A DNA stretch of 45,072 nt from Selaginella moellendorffii (Eukaryota > Streptophyta > Lycopodiopsida > Selaginellales > Selaginellaceae). The stretch spans positions 512,217 through 557,288 of the forward strand of contig NW_003314342.1 of assembly GCF_000143415.4 (NCBI RefSeq), read 5' to 3'. Below, piece by piece: positions 10,028-20,943 of this stretch. The notes beneath the pieces were generated by a model, which saw nothing but the letters and a program-made list of their open reading frames with translations, was not told the origin of the DNA and did no database searches. The translations under genes were made by a program, and so were the position numbers. Numbering within the stretch: position 1 is the stretch's first letter; each line of letters starts with the position of its first letter.

Positions 10028-11731
10028 TGTAAGTGACTAAATTTTCCATTCTACTTTAGTCATTTAACCACACTTCCGACCACTTGGAGGAGTCTCAATC
10101 ATAAGTTCAATTCAAGACTTGGGACTTGCTAGCCCCGAGAATGGCATCCATGCCCCTCAACATTTGCACTTGGTCCAAGTGCTCCACGTGTCCGATCCCA
10201 CGACCGACACTCAAAGGTACCACCGACATAGCAGCCTGTTACGCTAAGGCCATGCCCAATCACCTTTGCCACACTGGTAGTCCAATACCACTTGCATCAC
10301 AGTCTTGGCTCTCCAAGACTAGGTAAACCATCCGTGAGTGGTCATCTCAGATCCACTCTTTAGCATCCTTAGGATGCCCACCGACAAAGGGAATAGCCTT
10401 CCCCAATATCCCTCTGTCAGTCCCCACTAAGTCCCTTTCTGCCCCTGGCCGTGTTTGCCGACACTGCCACTGGATCGAGGCCCACAGGCCCGACCACTAA
10501 GTCCCACGGTCCTCTGGGACTTCCTCACCACAGGACTGTGTCCTTGGTCACTACCCCAGAGGACTGCTCCTCTTCCTTTCCACAGTCTAGGCCTTTGGGA
10601 CAACATTTTGGAACACCGTGGCCTTATGCGAGCCACCTGGGTACTCTCCCCGCCTTCCGCCCTTGGGTGCTCTAGCCATGGGCTTAGAGCGAGGTTCCAT
10701 TGAGCCACGACAAGTATCCAAGTAGGTAGTGCCACCCACACTTGGACTGGGAGCATCGGCCAGTCGATCTCCCGGGGGAACTAGAGCCGGCTCTTGAACA
10801 CTTCACCAAGCTACCCCGCTTGTCGATCCGTGTTCACTCTAGTCTTGGACTTCCCAGTGGGCAGCTCATCACCCAACACTGGGTCCGGCCTTCCTGGGCC
10901 AAACTGGCCTTTCGTGGCCAAACTGGCTCCACTGCAGTCCTCCCCCTACTATACTTTTGGAGCTCACCAAACCCCCCAGGGTCTGGGAGACGAACGCTTT
11001 GGGCTTTCACCCTCTCAGACTCGAACTCGGACTCGGACTCGGACTCGGACTTGGACTCGGACTCAGACTCGGGCTCGGGCTCGGTCCCGGCCTCGGCCTC
11101 GGTCTTAGTCTCAATCCCGATCTCGGTCTCGGTCTCGGTCCCGGTCTTGGTCCCGGTCTCGGTCTCGACTTCGGACTCCATCTCGGGTCCATCTCGGACT
11201 CCATCTCGGACTCCATCTCGGGTCCATCTCGGACTCCATCTCGGGTCCATCTCGGACTCCATCTCGGACTCCATCTCGGGTCCATCTCGGGTCCATCTTG
11301 GGTCCATCTCGGACTCCATCTCGGGTCCATCTTGGACTCCATCTCGGGTCCATCTCGGACTCCATCTCGGTCCATCTCAGACTCCATCTCGGACTCCATA
11401 TCGGACTCCACGTCGGGTCCATCTCGGACTCCACTTCGGGTCCATCTCGGACTCCATCTCGGACTCCACTTCGGGTCCATCTCGGACTCTATCTTGGACA
11501 CTTCCACGTGTCATGTGTTGGTCCTTTTTGGGTCCCTTTTTGGAGCCTTGCTCATTGCTCGCTTCGTGCTCGCTCCTTGAGCACTTTGTTGGGAGTTCCA
11601 CTCCCGATCTCGACCTTTCAAGTTGGAGCTTTTAGTCCAAACGTGTTACGCTCGTTTGGCTTTCGCTTCGGCCACTACCACGTGGCACCCTTCCGGCTCC
11701 ACTTTGGGGCCTAAGGATTTTGTGTCTCACA
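10028..11731 (-). repeat. Solo LTR (1704 bp) inserted in the gypsy-1 chromodomain
   Basis: This is a full LTR of the LARD family, beginning TGTAAG and ending CTCACA, with no internal region. It is very similar to 5080-6725 over most of its length and has the same orientation, but lacks the poly-C tract and has its own version of the minisatellite (11017-11505). It is flanked by the 5-bp duplication CGGGG. Such solo LTRs arise by recombination between the two LTRs of a full element. The orientation is taken from the LARD. Confidence 0.93.
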
Positions 11732-11817
11732 CGGGGGAGAACCTAGCAAGTGCACAAGATCTAGTGGAGGAATTTTTGCAAGGTAGAACCCTATGTATTT
11801 ATGCAAAGTTCAATTAA
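11732..11817 (+). pseudogene. Gypsy-1 pol: end of chromodomain and stop codon
   Basis: Directly after the solo LTR, in the frame of the interrupted chromodomain, lie codons for GENLASAQDLVEEF followed by a stop at 11815-11817. Together with 9526-10027 this completes the usual chromodomain end. The segment proves that the 10028-11731 LTR is an insertion in gypsy-1 and not the LTR of gypsy-1 itself. Confidence 0.88.
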
Positions 11818-12218
11818 AAGCATCCATTTGTGAAGTTGAGCAATGGCATATGTTGAGACCCGAAGGCGCGCCGAAGGTAAGCTAATTAGCATGGGTTAGC
11901 TAAGTCGACCAAGCATAGAGAACTATGCCCGACTCCCCACGGGGATGTCGAATCCGTAGACGTATTCTACGGAGGTTGGGTTCAAGTCCCAACCCCCTAA
12001 TAAAGCAAAGCTGAGTTCAAGTCCCAACCCCATACTAGGGCGTGGTGGGGTGAGGGGTATAGGGACACTTATATTCCATTGTCATGGGCTTTTGGCCGAG
12101 GAGGCTAACTTAGGCACATTGCTAAGTGGGGGGATGCCCCGGAGACATGGTCAACAAGTCGTAGGATAAAAAGAGACATTTGATGTGGGCATTGAACTTC
12201 TTCTATGGGTGGTGGAGT
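11818..12218 (+). mobile_element. Gypsy-1 3' untranslated region and polypurine tract
   Basis: This non-coding stretch lies between the pol stop and the 3' LTR. Parts of it (11,930-12,150) match the LARD internal region in reverse (about 2170-2590), including the B-box-like motifs. The last 35 bp before the LTR, containing ATGGGTGGTGGAGT, match the minus strand at 980-1010, where the LARD has its polypurine tract. It shows that gypsy-1 and the LARD share their 3' end. Confidence 0.75.
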
Positions 12219-13748
12219 TGTAAGGAACCAACTCCCCAATGTGTCGTAGGCTAAAGGATCCCTGAAAGCATGACCCAAATGACAAAGAGTTCATCAGATG
12301 GGACCAAGTCTGAGATCAAGTCCAAGACCAACTCTGAGACCGAGTTCGAGATAGAGTCCGGGATCGAGTCCGAGGCCGACTTGGAGACCGAGTTCGAGAC
12401 AGAGTCTGAGATTCGAGATCGGGTCCGAGACCAAGTCTAAGGTCAAGTCCGGAGTCGAGTCCGAGATCGAGTCCAAGATCGAGTCCGAGACCAAGTCCGA
12501 AGTTGGGTCCGAGATCAAGTCTGAGATCAAGTCCGAGACCGAGTCCAAGTACTAATATAGGTCAAAGGGTGAAAGCCAAAAGCGTGTGTTTGCTGGGGGG
12601 GGGGGGGGGGGCTGCAAGGGGTTCCAAAAGTATAGTAGGGATAAAGAGGTCCATGAACCAGTCTTGAAAGAACTCTCCGGTGGTGCTTCCAAACTGGCTT
12701 GAGGTTGAGATTGGGGCTGAGGGCCTTGGGTGGGAGTCGGCATGGACTCGGGTGGTGCTGAAGGGGCCACCCAAGGAAGTGCTCAAGAGCAGCTCCCACT
12801 CCCGAAAGGGAAATCGACTACGGTGCTTCCGGCTCATGTGGAGTGGTGCCCCACTTAAGTACCTTATGGTTCATTGGTCCCCGCCCTTCCTAGGGGCTTA
12901 GGCCTCCCTTTCGGGGTGGAAGTGGGGGGGTAGAGGTATCCATACCGGGCTGTTAGGCCATGGTGTTTCACCCCGGTGTCCCGAACCAAGTGTTGCACCC
13001 AATGCTTGGGATTTAGAGGGTTCCATGATCAAGTCTTGTTGTACTAAGGGATGTTAGGAACCTGGAAGCCTGGTGTGCTTGGCTTTTTGTGTCTGCGGGG
13101 AGTGTAGCCGAACCTTGAGTCCAGTCTAACCCGGGGAGGGGGATTATGAGAGATTTGGGAATCCATGGATGGATGGCTAACGCTCCGTTGTTCGTGCAAT
13201 GAGTAGCTGAAACCAATTAGAACCAAGTAGGAGTTGGTACAATAGGCGGGAACCTTAGTGAGGGAACTTAGCAAAAATCCAAGGCAGTGTTGGTAGGATA
13301 GATGAGGTAAGCTAGCAAATTGGAAAGGAAAAATTTGTGACTTATAGTAGAGACTAAATAACGGATATTGAAAAATTGTGTTTCCCATATTTTGGGGCAT
13401 TCTAAGGATGTTGAGATGAGGTTATCGGATAACCACTTATAGATGGATGGCTCAATCTCAAAAAGATAGAACTGTGTTACAAATGGTCTTGGATTATCAA
13501 TGAATCAAGGGTAAATAGATATAACCTTAGTGTAACAGGTTAAGATGTCAATAGTTCCTTTGGATGTTAAAAGTGAAATTGGACATATGGAGCACTTATA
13601 CTAAATGTGAAGCTAATGTGGTCTTGAGATCACATATAGGGAAAAGCAAGTAGAATAAAGACCTTTAGAGTTTATGAGTAAAATTCCTCCAAATGGTCAT
13701 GGGTATGGTTAAGTGAGTAAAATAGAATGAAAAATTTAATCACTTATA
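12219..13748 (+). repeat. Old 3' LTR of gypsy-1 (1530 bp)
   Basis: This is a diverged LTR of the same family, inverted relative to the LARD and solo LTRs. It begins TGTAAG at 12219 after a polypurine tract. It carries a degenerate GAGTCCGAGA-type array (12300-12550) that is the reverse complement of the other arrays, and a G17 tract (12595-12611). It ends near 13748 with CACTTATA, where the others have the complement of TGTAAGCG. Homology to the inverted first 70 bp of the LARD LTR is clear at 13,681-13,748. Its greater divergence fits an older insertion than the two elements nested in gypsy-1. Confidence 0.8.
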
Positions 13749-14147
13749 AGTTATATGTTTAGGAATTTGACCTTATACCTTCATTCAGTGCCCAAAGCCT
13801 TGAACCTCGGGATCCACTCTATTGCCCTTGATGCATATGTCTAAAGGTTTGGTTCCACTCTGTGGTTATTCTATGGCAAATCACCATAGGGTATAGTGAA
13901 AACCATGTACATTACACTCATAACTTTTTCTTAGATTACACTGAAAGCAATGCAAATGTAAATTTAAGATTTAGTGAAGTTAAGTCCAAGAAAAGAGTTA
14001 TTAGAGATGAAGGATCAAACACATAAATCATCTTTTCTCCTCTAAGAAACACATAACTTATCTTCTTTCTTACAGAAAATGATTTCTAATGAGGTGTGAT
14101 TGTACATCATGCAATCAAAAGTCCTTATTTCAATGCATATAGGTTAT
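13749..14147. other. Intergenic spacer, no gene seen
   Basis: About 400 bp of moderately AT-rich DNA. A phrase near 13,845-13,880 (CTAAAGGTTTGGTTCCACTC) resembles one at 14,255-14,280 in the duplicated segment, so part may be an eroded edge of that segment. No reading frame or RNA gene is supported. Confidence 0.5.
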
Positions 14148-14974
14148 GGCAATTTTACAAGTGGTATGTTCTAAGGTGGATAACTTAAAACTCTTAACTA
14201 ATTAAAAAAAAAGTGCATTCTTATTCTCCTTTTATATTTCCTTAGCATATATGTTCATAGGTTAAGTTCTACTACATGGTTATGCTATAGTAAAGTATTA
14301 TAAGATATTTAGTGTCATAATAGTTTGATTTTCATCTTCTCTCATCTCAAGTTTCTTTTGAAATAATCTTGTTCTATTTTTTTCATTTTATCTTGCTTAG
14401 TATGTATCATAACATAATTCTAAATGCTCCTTAGTGGCACAAAGATAACTTAACCTATCTTTAAATTATATATTGACTATAGGAAATAGAAATACTATAT
14501 TCAGAAATAGGATTCTTGATATCTAAAATAAATATCTTATATATATAATAATTAAATAAATTTTTATTTTTATTTTGAAACAGAAATATATATATTATAT
14601 ATTAGATAAAATAAATAAAATATATTAATAAATAATTGATATTATATAAAAGTTGAATACAAATACATACATATAAAGCTTATAGAAAGGATAAAAGTAT
14701 TTAAGTCGCCAAACTTAAAGTCCTTAAGAAACTGGAGCAAAATATTATTAATTTATTTTATGCTTGAAGACTATTTATGGTATTTTTATTTTAAAGAAAA
14801 ATTTAAAGTAAGAATTTCCAATATGACTTTAATCTCTTTATTAAATAATATTCAAAAAGACATTTTATATACTGGTAATATATACTTTTAAAATTTTATT
14901 ATTGACACAATATATAAATTGAAATATAGTTTCATTAACTACTGCCTAGATAGAAAAAAGAGAACTCAAGAATT

Positions 14975-15424
14975 ATGTTGTGGGTCTTTTTTATTATTCT
15001 TTTGAATATCAATTACACTTGTCAAAGATCTATATCATCAAATGATAAAAATAATTTATATAATCTCAAAAATCAGACTACAGTTTATCATGATTTTAAT
15101 ATGAAATCATTCAATAAAACTAGAGATAATAAATTAGATGATTATGATTGGAAGCCTGATATGATTTCAGGTGTGAGAACATGTAATACATATGGAAATG
15201 CTATAGTATGGCGCTATAGCTATGATTTCAAAAGTAAAGATTTTGATCATACATTTTATCAAGAATGCCATTTTTATTTACATAAAACTTATTTTATTGG
15301 TGTAACATTTAATGGTGAGGGATTATTTGAAACAACAGGTTGGTATGGATGGCAAAATTGGGCTTTTACAGGACATTGGGAGAGAAGAAACACACAAACT
15401 GTGAAATTTCTTGCTGGATATTAA
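14975..15424 (+). CDS. Small secreted protein of unrecognised family (intact copy)
   Basis: This is an intact 149-codon frame with ATG at 14975. Residues 1-18 (MLWVFFIILLNINYTCQR) look like a signal peptide, so the product should enter the secretory pathway. The mature part is rich in Asp, Asn, Tyr, Phe and Trp, has Cys near residues 66 and 89, and contains DYDWKPDMIS and an aromatic block TGWYGWQNWAFTGHW. I do not recognise the family; the Cys and Trp pattern does not fit plant self-incompatibility S1 proteins well. Coding DNA is very AT-rich, like its surroundings. Two homologues (21831-22271, 31155-31606) are broken. A fragment of a larger gene with upstream exons cannot be excluded. Confidence 0.6.
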   Translation: MLWVFFIILLNINYTCQRSISSNDKNNLYNLKNQTTVYHDFNMKSFNKTRDNKLDDYDWKPDMISGVRTCNTYGNAIVWRYSYDFKSKDFDHTFYQECHFYLHKTYFIGVTFNGEGLFETTGWYGWQNWAFTGHWERRNTQTVKFLAGY

Positions 15425-16440
15425 AATTATAACTCTAAATAAAGAATATATAATACTTAACAATAAAAGTTCTTAAATGAATATTTGAATAATATTATAA
15501 ATTATTTATGTAAAATACCATTTTTATTTTAAAATTGAATATGAATAAAAGAAAATTTAACTTTTACACTTCTACATAATTCTCTGTGGCAGCTAAAAAT
15601 GTATTAAAAGACTAAAACACCCTTTTACCACTTCAAGAAGTAGAAAAAGGTACCACTTCAGTACCTCTAATTATCTTACAACAAGGCACCTTAGGGATTA
15701 CGCACCAATATGGTGATTAATATGGCTAAATTGTGTCAATAAGGGCTCTCCACTTTCCAATTTACTTAAGTGAAGACAGATAAAGTCCATTACATATATT
15801 AAGGAGAAAAATTCAACTTATTAGTAACAAAAATGTTTCTTTCGCCAAACTCCAATTGGGCAGTGAGTGAGTTACAGCTCAAAGTTTTAGCTAGGAAAAG
15901 ATATTAATAAGAAAACCTAATTATGAGCATCTACTTTGGTATATGGCATATTACTGTTTTTTTAGTGTATATAAGACTAGTAATAAATCAGTAAACCAAT
16001 CAAGCTACGGTGCTCAATAATTATTCTATTTGTATATGACTTCAATAGATATAAACAAACACTAGTGCTAAATGCAAGGGCAGTCAAAATTGCTTCACTA
16101 ATAATAGATGACTTCAAAATCCAGTAGCAAAAGATCATCAAGCCCTTGAACCCACTATCACATTCAGTGATGAAAATGTAGCTGATCTTAGTGCTTACTT
16201 GACTTTCAAGACAAATGCAAACTTGACTTAGCCATTTCCCAAGAGTTTTCCCTCAATGGTGACCATCATTCGTCACACCTCTATATCTATACGATATAAC
16301 CTTTTTTGTCAACAAAACCGTGTCTTTCATACAGTGCCTTTGTCGGTCTACAACCCAAAAGAGTAGATTAATATTATTTGATCAAATAGTAGATCAATCA
16401 CTCTGAATGATTGTTTCGAGTATAACGAGTTGACTTCACT
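15425..16440. other. AT-rich non-coding part of copy A
   Basis: About 1 kb follows the secreted-protein frame. It is homologous to 22,272-24,040 and 31,607-34,080 with deletions. Apart from the direct similarity to the other copies I see no coding or RNA signal. Confidence 0.55.
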
Positions 16441-17067
16441 CTATGTATCGAAATCGCTGCCTGCATATACGTTGAGGCTACCGCCATACGCCATGTAGGT
16501 GCTGAAAGCAAGACTAGGACATAAAGCATTCGAACAGACAGCCTGATTGTCGTTGAATCCTGATATCAAGATTAAAGATGGATCTTCAAATGATCCGTAG
16601 ATCTTTTGCTTTAAAATTGCTCTTCTCTCTCCATCAGACTATAGCCAGGCTATGGAGTTGCAAGAGACGCATAAAAACCATATAAAAAAGCGTACATATT
16701 GAGGCAGATGTTGCGTCCTGCGTGCATGGACAAAAGACCATAGAGAAGTACTTTTGCGTTCCAATTCAAATACTGCAAATGTTGAAATCAAAACTTGACT
16801 GGTTCCGTCTTGACAAACACTCCATTGATTCGGTGCAAGCGCGTGGACCTGACCCAAAGGCTTGATCAACTGTGAGGATCTCACAATCACCGAGGACTTT
16901 GCGAGCAACATGGATGAACTTTTTTGTCTAATATGCCGTATGTGTAGTCGCCGTACCAGGACCAAGTTTCTTATGAAGAAACCGTAACATAGGTAATAAG
17001 GAGATTGACATAGAGCTAGAGGTTGCAAGCATCTCATTGTTGAATCAATCAGGATCAAGCAATCCAA
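16441..17067 (-). pseudogene. Possible remnant of an unrecognised gene in copy A
   Basis: On the minus strand an open stretch ends at a TAG (16441-16443), coding for a Cys-containing tail with FNDNQAVCSNALCPSLAFST. It is preceded by a possible intron acceptor (CTATAG) near 16640. Upstream, a 142-codon frame (16639-17067) includes HALAPNQWSV and STFAVFELERKS. The equivalent in copy C (34,080-34,732) has an in-frame stop in the tail and a shifted C-terminus. Copy A lacks four bases present in C near 16,748. Both copies thus look damaged, or the exon model is wrong. I recognise no family. Confidence 0.25.
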
Positions 17068-17990
17068 TCAATCAACATTTCAGCAGGTTGCAGCATAGCA
17101 CCACCACCCAAGGCGCAACCAGTTTTGCAGAAAAAACTCTATATTCCAGCAACTTACAAGCCAAAAGACAGGCATTGAATGCACAACCTCTAAAAGAAGT
17201 CCCTAGCCTTTAAATTCAATGCTCCCGGGAATATCCCCCACACGTTACGTAGGGCATATTCGTGACTTGAAGAGCCCTAAAAAATAAGTTTAAACAGAGC
17301 ACGGGAAGTCGTGGGAAGCGGAAATTGATGACAAAAACTACCCATAATGCGAAGGATTGATTGATCACATCCCCTGGCTGCAGCGTTGCATTGTCGTTTC
17401 GATCGATCGATTGAATTCAATTGATTGTGAGGAGATGAAACGAAATGGAAATGAATTTCATCCGGCTGGCGAGCGCGAGACTGGTGATCGACACGTCAGG
17501 TCGGGTGTTAGTTTTTTTCTTTTTTTCTTGTCTCGGTCTTGATTTAGATGTTCATGGAAGCATGAAGAGAATCAACTCTGTGCTTGATCAGCACGCTAAT
17601 CGGCAAGAACAAGTCACAGATTCTCCAAAGTTTTCGACAATCCACGAACAAATAAAATACGGACAAAAGAAATGTACGTGAATGTATTGTATGGTGTCAA
17701 GACTTTGCTATGTACAGCCTATGTTGTTGTAGTTCTTCTGGCAATCAATCAACATCATCTGCGCTCTTGTTGCAAATTCGAAGTTTTCCTTCGCTTGATG
17801 CCTTGCTTGTGACTGTGAGCTGAATGATCCATTCACGAAGAAGCGAATCGAAACGATATCAGTCTCATATCATAAGATCACATGTTGGACGGAGCAGAGA
17901 AATCACAGCCCAGAAGAACAGAGAAGAGGAGAGCTAAGAGAGCTGAGAGAAGAGATCACAATCATGATGAGAGGAATCAGAGATAAGGGA
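17068..17990. other. Non-coding right part of copy A
   Basis: No convincing gene is present. Both this stretch and its copy-C equivalent (34,733-35,655) contain a palindromic patch (ATTGAATTCAAT, near 17,411) after tandem CGAT units, and an AG-rich end (17,890-17,990). Short open frames here are not conserved as proteins. Confidence 0.5.
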
Positions 17991-18499
17991 ATTTTGGTGC
18001 GATATTATTCCAGGAGGGTTCTTTAGAACTTACTAGTAAAGATCTTATCTCGATCTGAGATGGTTTCTTTTGGCCTTCCCCGCACTCGAACCACTTGTTC
18101 AAAGAACAGTTTTGCCACACCTTCTGCATCTATTTCTGTTGTGGTGGGTATGAAATGTGCCATCTTCAAAACTCGGTCCACCACCACGAATATCGCATCA
18201 AACCCCTCACTTGGGGGGAGTCCCGTGATGAAGTCCATCGTAAGACATTTCCACGGGCGATCTGGAATTGGGATGCTTTGTAACAAACCCCCACTAGCCT
18301 TAGTTACGGCTTTGACCTGGGACATGTCTTTATCTTGGATGTCCTTAGCCATATCTGGCCAGTGATACTTCCTTTTGAGTAAGCCTATCGTCTTAGACAC
18401 TCCACCATGTCTCGCAAGAGGTCTGTCATGACACTCTTCTAAGGCTACCTTCTTTAGTTCCCCTTTTGGAACATACACCCTCGTTTGTTTATAATATAT
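17991..18499 (-). pseudogene. Gypsy-2: integrase N-terminal part and core start
   Basis: The frame 18,478-18,023 runs from the zinc finger (ECHDRPLARHG) to the catalytic core (MDFITGLPPSEGFDAIFVVV and ISDRDKIF). The Cys pair of the zinc finger is damaged: where gypsy-1 has CPTCQQVK this copy has lost several codons and reads KDMSQVK. Homology stops near 17,996, before the integrase glutamate. Confidence 0.82.
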
Positions 18500-19239
18500 G
18501 AATTCATTTCATTTCGCATAGCATGTTTTCTCTTCTGTTGGCAACTCACCTCTCTGGTGAGCTTCTCGCGCCTCTTGGTTCCTCAACAACACTTCTTGTG
18601 CTAGACTATCGCTCTCATACGTTGTCCGCACATCGTCCCAAAAGGTTGCTGTCACGCTAAATATTGCCAACTTCAAGCTTGCTTTTTGACTTAGAGCATC
18701 TGCCACGATATTGCTCCTCCTAAGTTTATACAGAATCTCGCAATCAAACTCAACCAAAGCGTTGGCCCACCAACCTTGTTTTCCTCTTAAGTCGGGTTGT
18801 GATAAGAAGTGTTTCATTGCCACATTATCAATGTAAACTTTGAAGTGCCTCCCAAGGTAGTGTCGCCACTCCTTGAGTGCCTTGACCACCGCAAATAATT
18901 CCTTCTCGTGGGTAGGCCACTTTCGTTAAGCCTTGTCCAACTTCTTCGAGAAGAATGCTACTGGATGGTTGTCTTGCTTCAAAACTGCACCCAACGCAAA
19001 GTCGAAAGCATCTGTTTCTACCTCAAAGTCCTTACCAAAGTTGGGTAGCGCCAACACGGGGGGTCTTCCTCAACTTCCCTTTGAGGTGGACAAATGCCGC
19101 CTCGCATTCCGTTGTCCATACCATTTTCTCTTTACCCGTTTAATTCGTTAAGAGCAAGGCTACTCTCGAATAGTGTTTGATAAACTTTCAGTAGTAGTTG
19201 TATAGCCCCAAGAACGCCTTCAACTCATGTACATTCGAT
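18500..19239 (-). pseudogene. Gypsy-2: RNase H region
   Basis: The RNase H fold is readable in pieces. There is an [13 protein letters not shown]-like block near 19,010-18,970 and a complete stretch with VYIDNVAMKHFLSQPDLRG and NIVADALSQKASLK (18,889-18,509). The loss of continuity around 18,930 is a TAA. The region is collinear with gypsy-1 7574-8357. Confidence 0.78.
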
Positions 19240-19940
19240 GGTCACTCCCATTCCTGGATCACTTGGACCTTCTTAGGGTCCACCTTGAGCCCGTCCTTGC
19301 CCACCACATGCCCGAGAAACTTTACCTCTTGTTGAGCAACATCACATTTGCTCTCTTTAGCATATAGCTTGTGTTCCCTTAGTTTTTTAAACACCTTCGT
19401 CAAGTGTTCGGCATGCTCCTCTAGCATCTCACTATAAATCAAGATGTCATCAATATAGATGACTACGAAGTGATCCAGATAGGGTACAAAAATATGGTTC
19501 ATCAGCACCGAAAACGTTACCAGTGCATTGCACAGCCCAAAGGGCATCACCAAAAACTCGAAGCTTTCATACCTTGTTCGACAGGTTGTCTTCTCGACAT
19601 CTTCCTCTGCTACCCTGATCTAGTAGTATCCTGATCTTAAGTCAATACTTGAGAAGTATTTTGCCTTTCCCAACTTATCGAACAAGTCTTCAATCTTTGG
19701 CAAAAGGTACTTGTTTTTCTTTGTATACTTGTTAAGCAACCAGTAGTCTATGCATATGCACATAGATCCATCTTTCTTTTTCACAAATAACATCGACGTT
19801 TTATACGGCAACTTGCTCAACCTAACATACCCTTTGTCTACCAATTCTTCTAGTTAGTGCTTGAGCTCTTCGAGTTCCTTTTCATTCAAACAATAAGGGG
19901 GACGAACCACCACCTTAGCACCCTCGACCAGCTCAATCTT
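19240..19940 (-). pseudogene. Gypsy-2: reverse transcriptase
   Basis: Two partial frames (19,844-19,620 and 19,553-19,242) cover the palm and fingers, with [42 protein letters not shown] and the catalytic YIDD near 19,455. A TAG at about 19,620 and other changes break it. The glutamines at the stop site of gypsy-1 are intact here (VAQQEVKFLGHVVG). Confidence 0.85.
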
Positions 19941-20190
19941 GTGTTCTATCGGTAGTGCGGGGGGTAACCCCGCTAGTAGCTCCTTTGGCATGGTATCCTG
20001 GAATTGGTCCAACACCTACTGGATCACTAAAGGTACTTCTTCCGTTCCTGTCTTTTTGTCACTCTTCATCAAGAGTAAGCATAAAAATGTTGCCTTGATT
20101 CCTTTAGTGAGTTGTCCTCTCATGGACACCAGGTTTAAGCAGGAGTCTTTAACCTTACATTGCCCTACTTTTAAATCCTAGGCCTCCACC

Positions 20191-20943
20191 CTAGATCGTT
20201 CTCCCCAGGCATTCACCAGTACCACAAAGGTCCTCCCTTGTCCATGTAGGGCTACTATGAACCACTTCGACTCTCACTTGTCGAAGTATCTCATCGGTGC
20301 TTTGGCTATTTTGAACAAACTCTATCGTCCTTGGTTCACCTAGCTGTTGCACCGTTAGTCTGGCTTGCCGGACTATGTCTGCAACCACAAAATTATCCGA
20401 AGCACCCGTGTCAATAAGGATCTTAACAAAGTTACCTCTGAGCTTCCCTCGGAGGGTTAGTTGATGTTGCGAACGACTCTCTACCAAAGTTGCTAGTATA
20501 ATGAGTAACTTTGAGCTAGGGACTGGATCACATACCTTAATTTGGACTTCACCTGACTTAATGACCATATTGGCTCTAGCCTTCTTCGGGTAGGAACATT
20601 CTCTCGAAAAATGTCCTGCTTCACCGCAATTGTAGCATACGTTGTTTCCCACGCTACTAGCAAACTTGACCTTCTTATCCATGGGTTTGTCTCTTTTTGC
20701 TTAACTCCCCCATGTACTTGCTCGCTGGCCATTGGATTTGCCTTTTTTGGAACACAGAGGATTCATTCTTAAAGAAACTCTTCTTGAATTTCCCTTTGCT
20801 ATATGTTCCCCTTGGTTTGGCCCTTTTGCTAAACATGGACCCTGACCCCGTCGTGTTCCCTTTTCGCAGGTTATCATTGACATGCACTTTGATAGTTGCA
20901 TCTAACGCTTCATTGTAGTTGGTCGGGTTCCAACACATCATCT
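20191..20943 (-). pseudogene. Gypsy-2: gag C-terminus, zinc knuckle and protease
   Basis: The first frame (20,941-20,675) is a basic gag tail beginning at WNPTNYNEALDATI. A frameshift near 20,680 leads to a second frame (20,682-20,191) with a CCHC zinc knuckle (CYNCGEAGHFSREC) for RNA binding, and a retropepsin-like protease motif ILIDTGASDNFV with the catalytic DTGA. Gag packages the RNA and protease cuts the polyprotein. The shift lies between the gag tail and the zinc knuckle, not at a normal gag-pol junction, so it is more likely decay than programmed frameshifting. Confidence 0.85.

Larger units (their letters stand above)
14148..17990 (+). repeat. Duplicated AT-rich segment, copy A
   Basis: Copy A shares 14,148-16,060 with copy B (20,944-24,044), and from about 14,560 to its right edge with copy C (about 30,730-35,655). 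Relative to B and C it lacks two internal blocks, around 15,700 and 15,955. Over 16,190-17,990 it is nearly identical to 33,830-35,655, which points to a recent duplication. It breaks off at 17,990 (AGATAAGGGA), where a gypsy fragment begins. Copy C runs on into the unique DNA beside the CLE gene, so C is probably at the original location. Confidence 0.85.
17991..20943 (-). mobile_element. Gypsy-2: Ty3/gypsy fragment, truncated at both ends
   Basis: A minus-strand gypsy element of the same lineage as gypsy-1 lies between copies A and B. It starts at 20,943 inside gag and stops at 17,991 inside the integrase core; no LTR, primer site or polypurine tract is present. Both junctions pass directly into duplicated-segment DNA. 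It is a useful reference for gypsy-1, because it preserves gag end, zinc knuckle and protease, which gypsy-1 lacks in this window. Confidence 0.88.

Noticed and set aside
10028-11731. Interpretation of 5080-6725 and 10028-11731 as the two LTRs of gypsy-1
   Set aside because: Chromodomain codons continue at 11732 and the CGGGG duplication flanks 10028-11731, so it is an insertion. The primer site at 5065-5076 is on the minus strand, opposite to gypsy-1.
11930-12000. Possible tRNA gene because of the T-arm-like motif
   Set aside because: No acceptor stem, D-arm or anticodon arm can be paired with it.
13044-13400. 118-codon minus-strand frame
   Set aside because: It lies within the old LTR of gypsy-1 and shows no protein-like features or conservation in the other LTRs.
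14975-15424. Assignment of the secreted protein to the plant self-incompatibility S1 family
   Set aside because: Only size and signal peptide fit; the usual Cys pairs and the central HC.S..DDLG-type block are not seen.
17357-17542. Small + strand frame conserved in copies A and C (35022-35207)
   Set aside because: The copies are so similar in DNA overall that conservation is not informative; the end is a simple T/C-rich tract.
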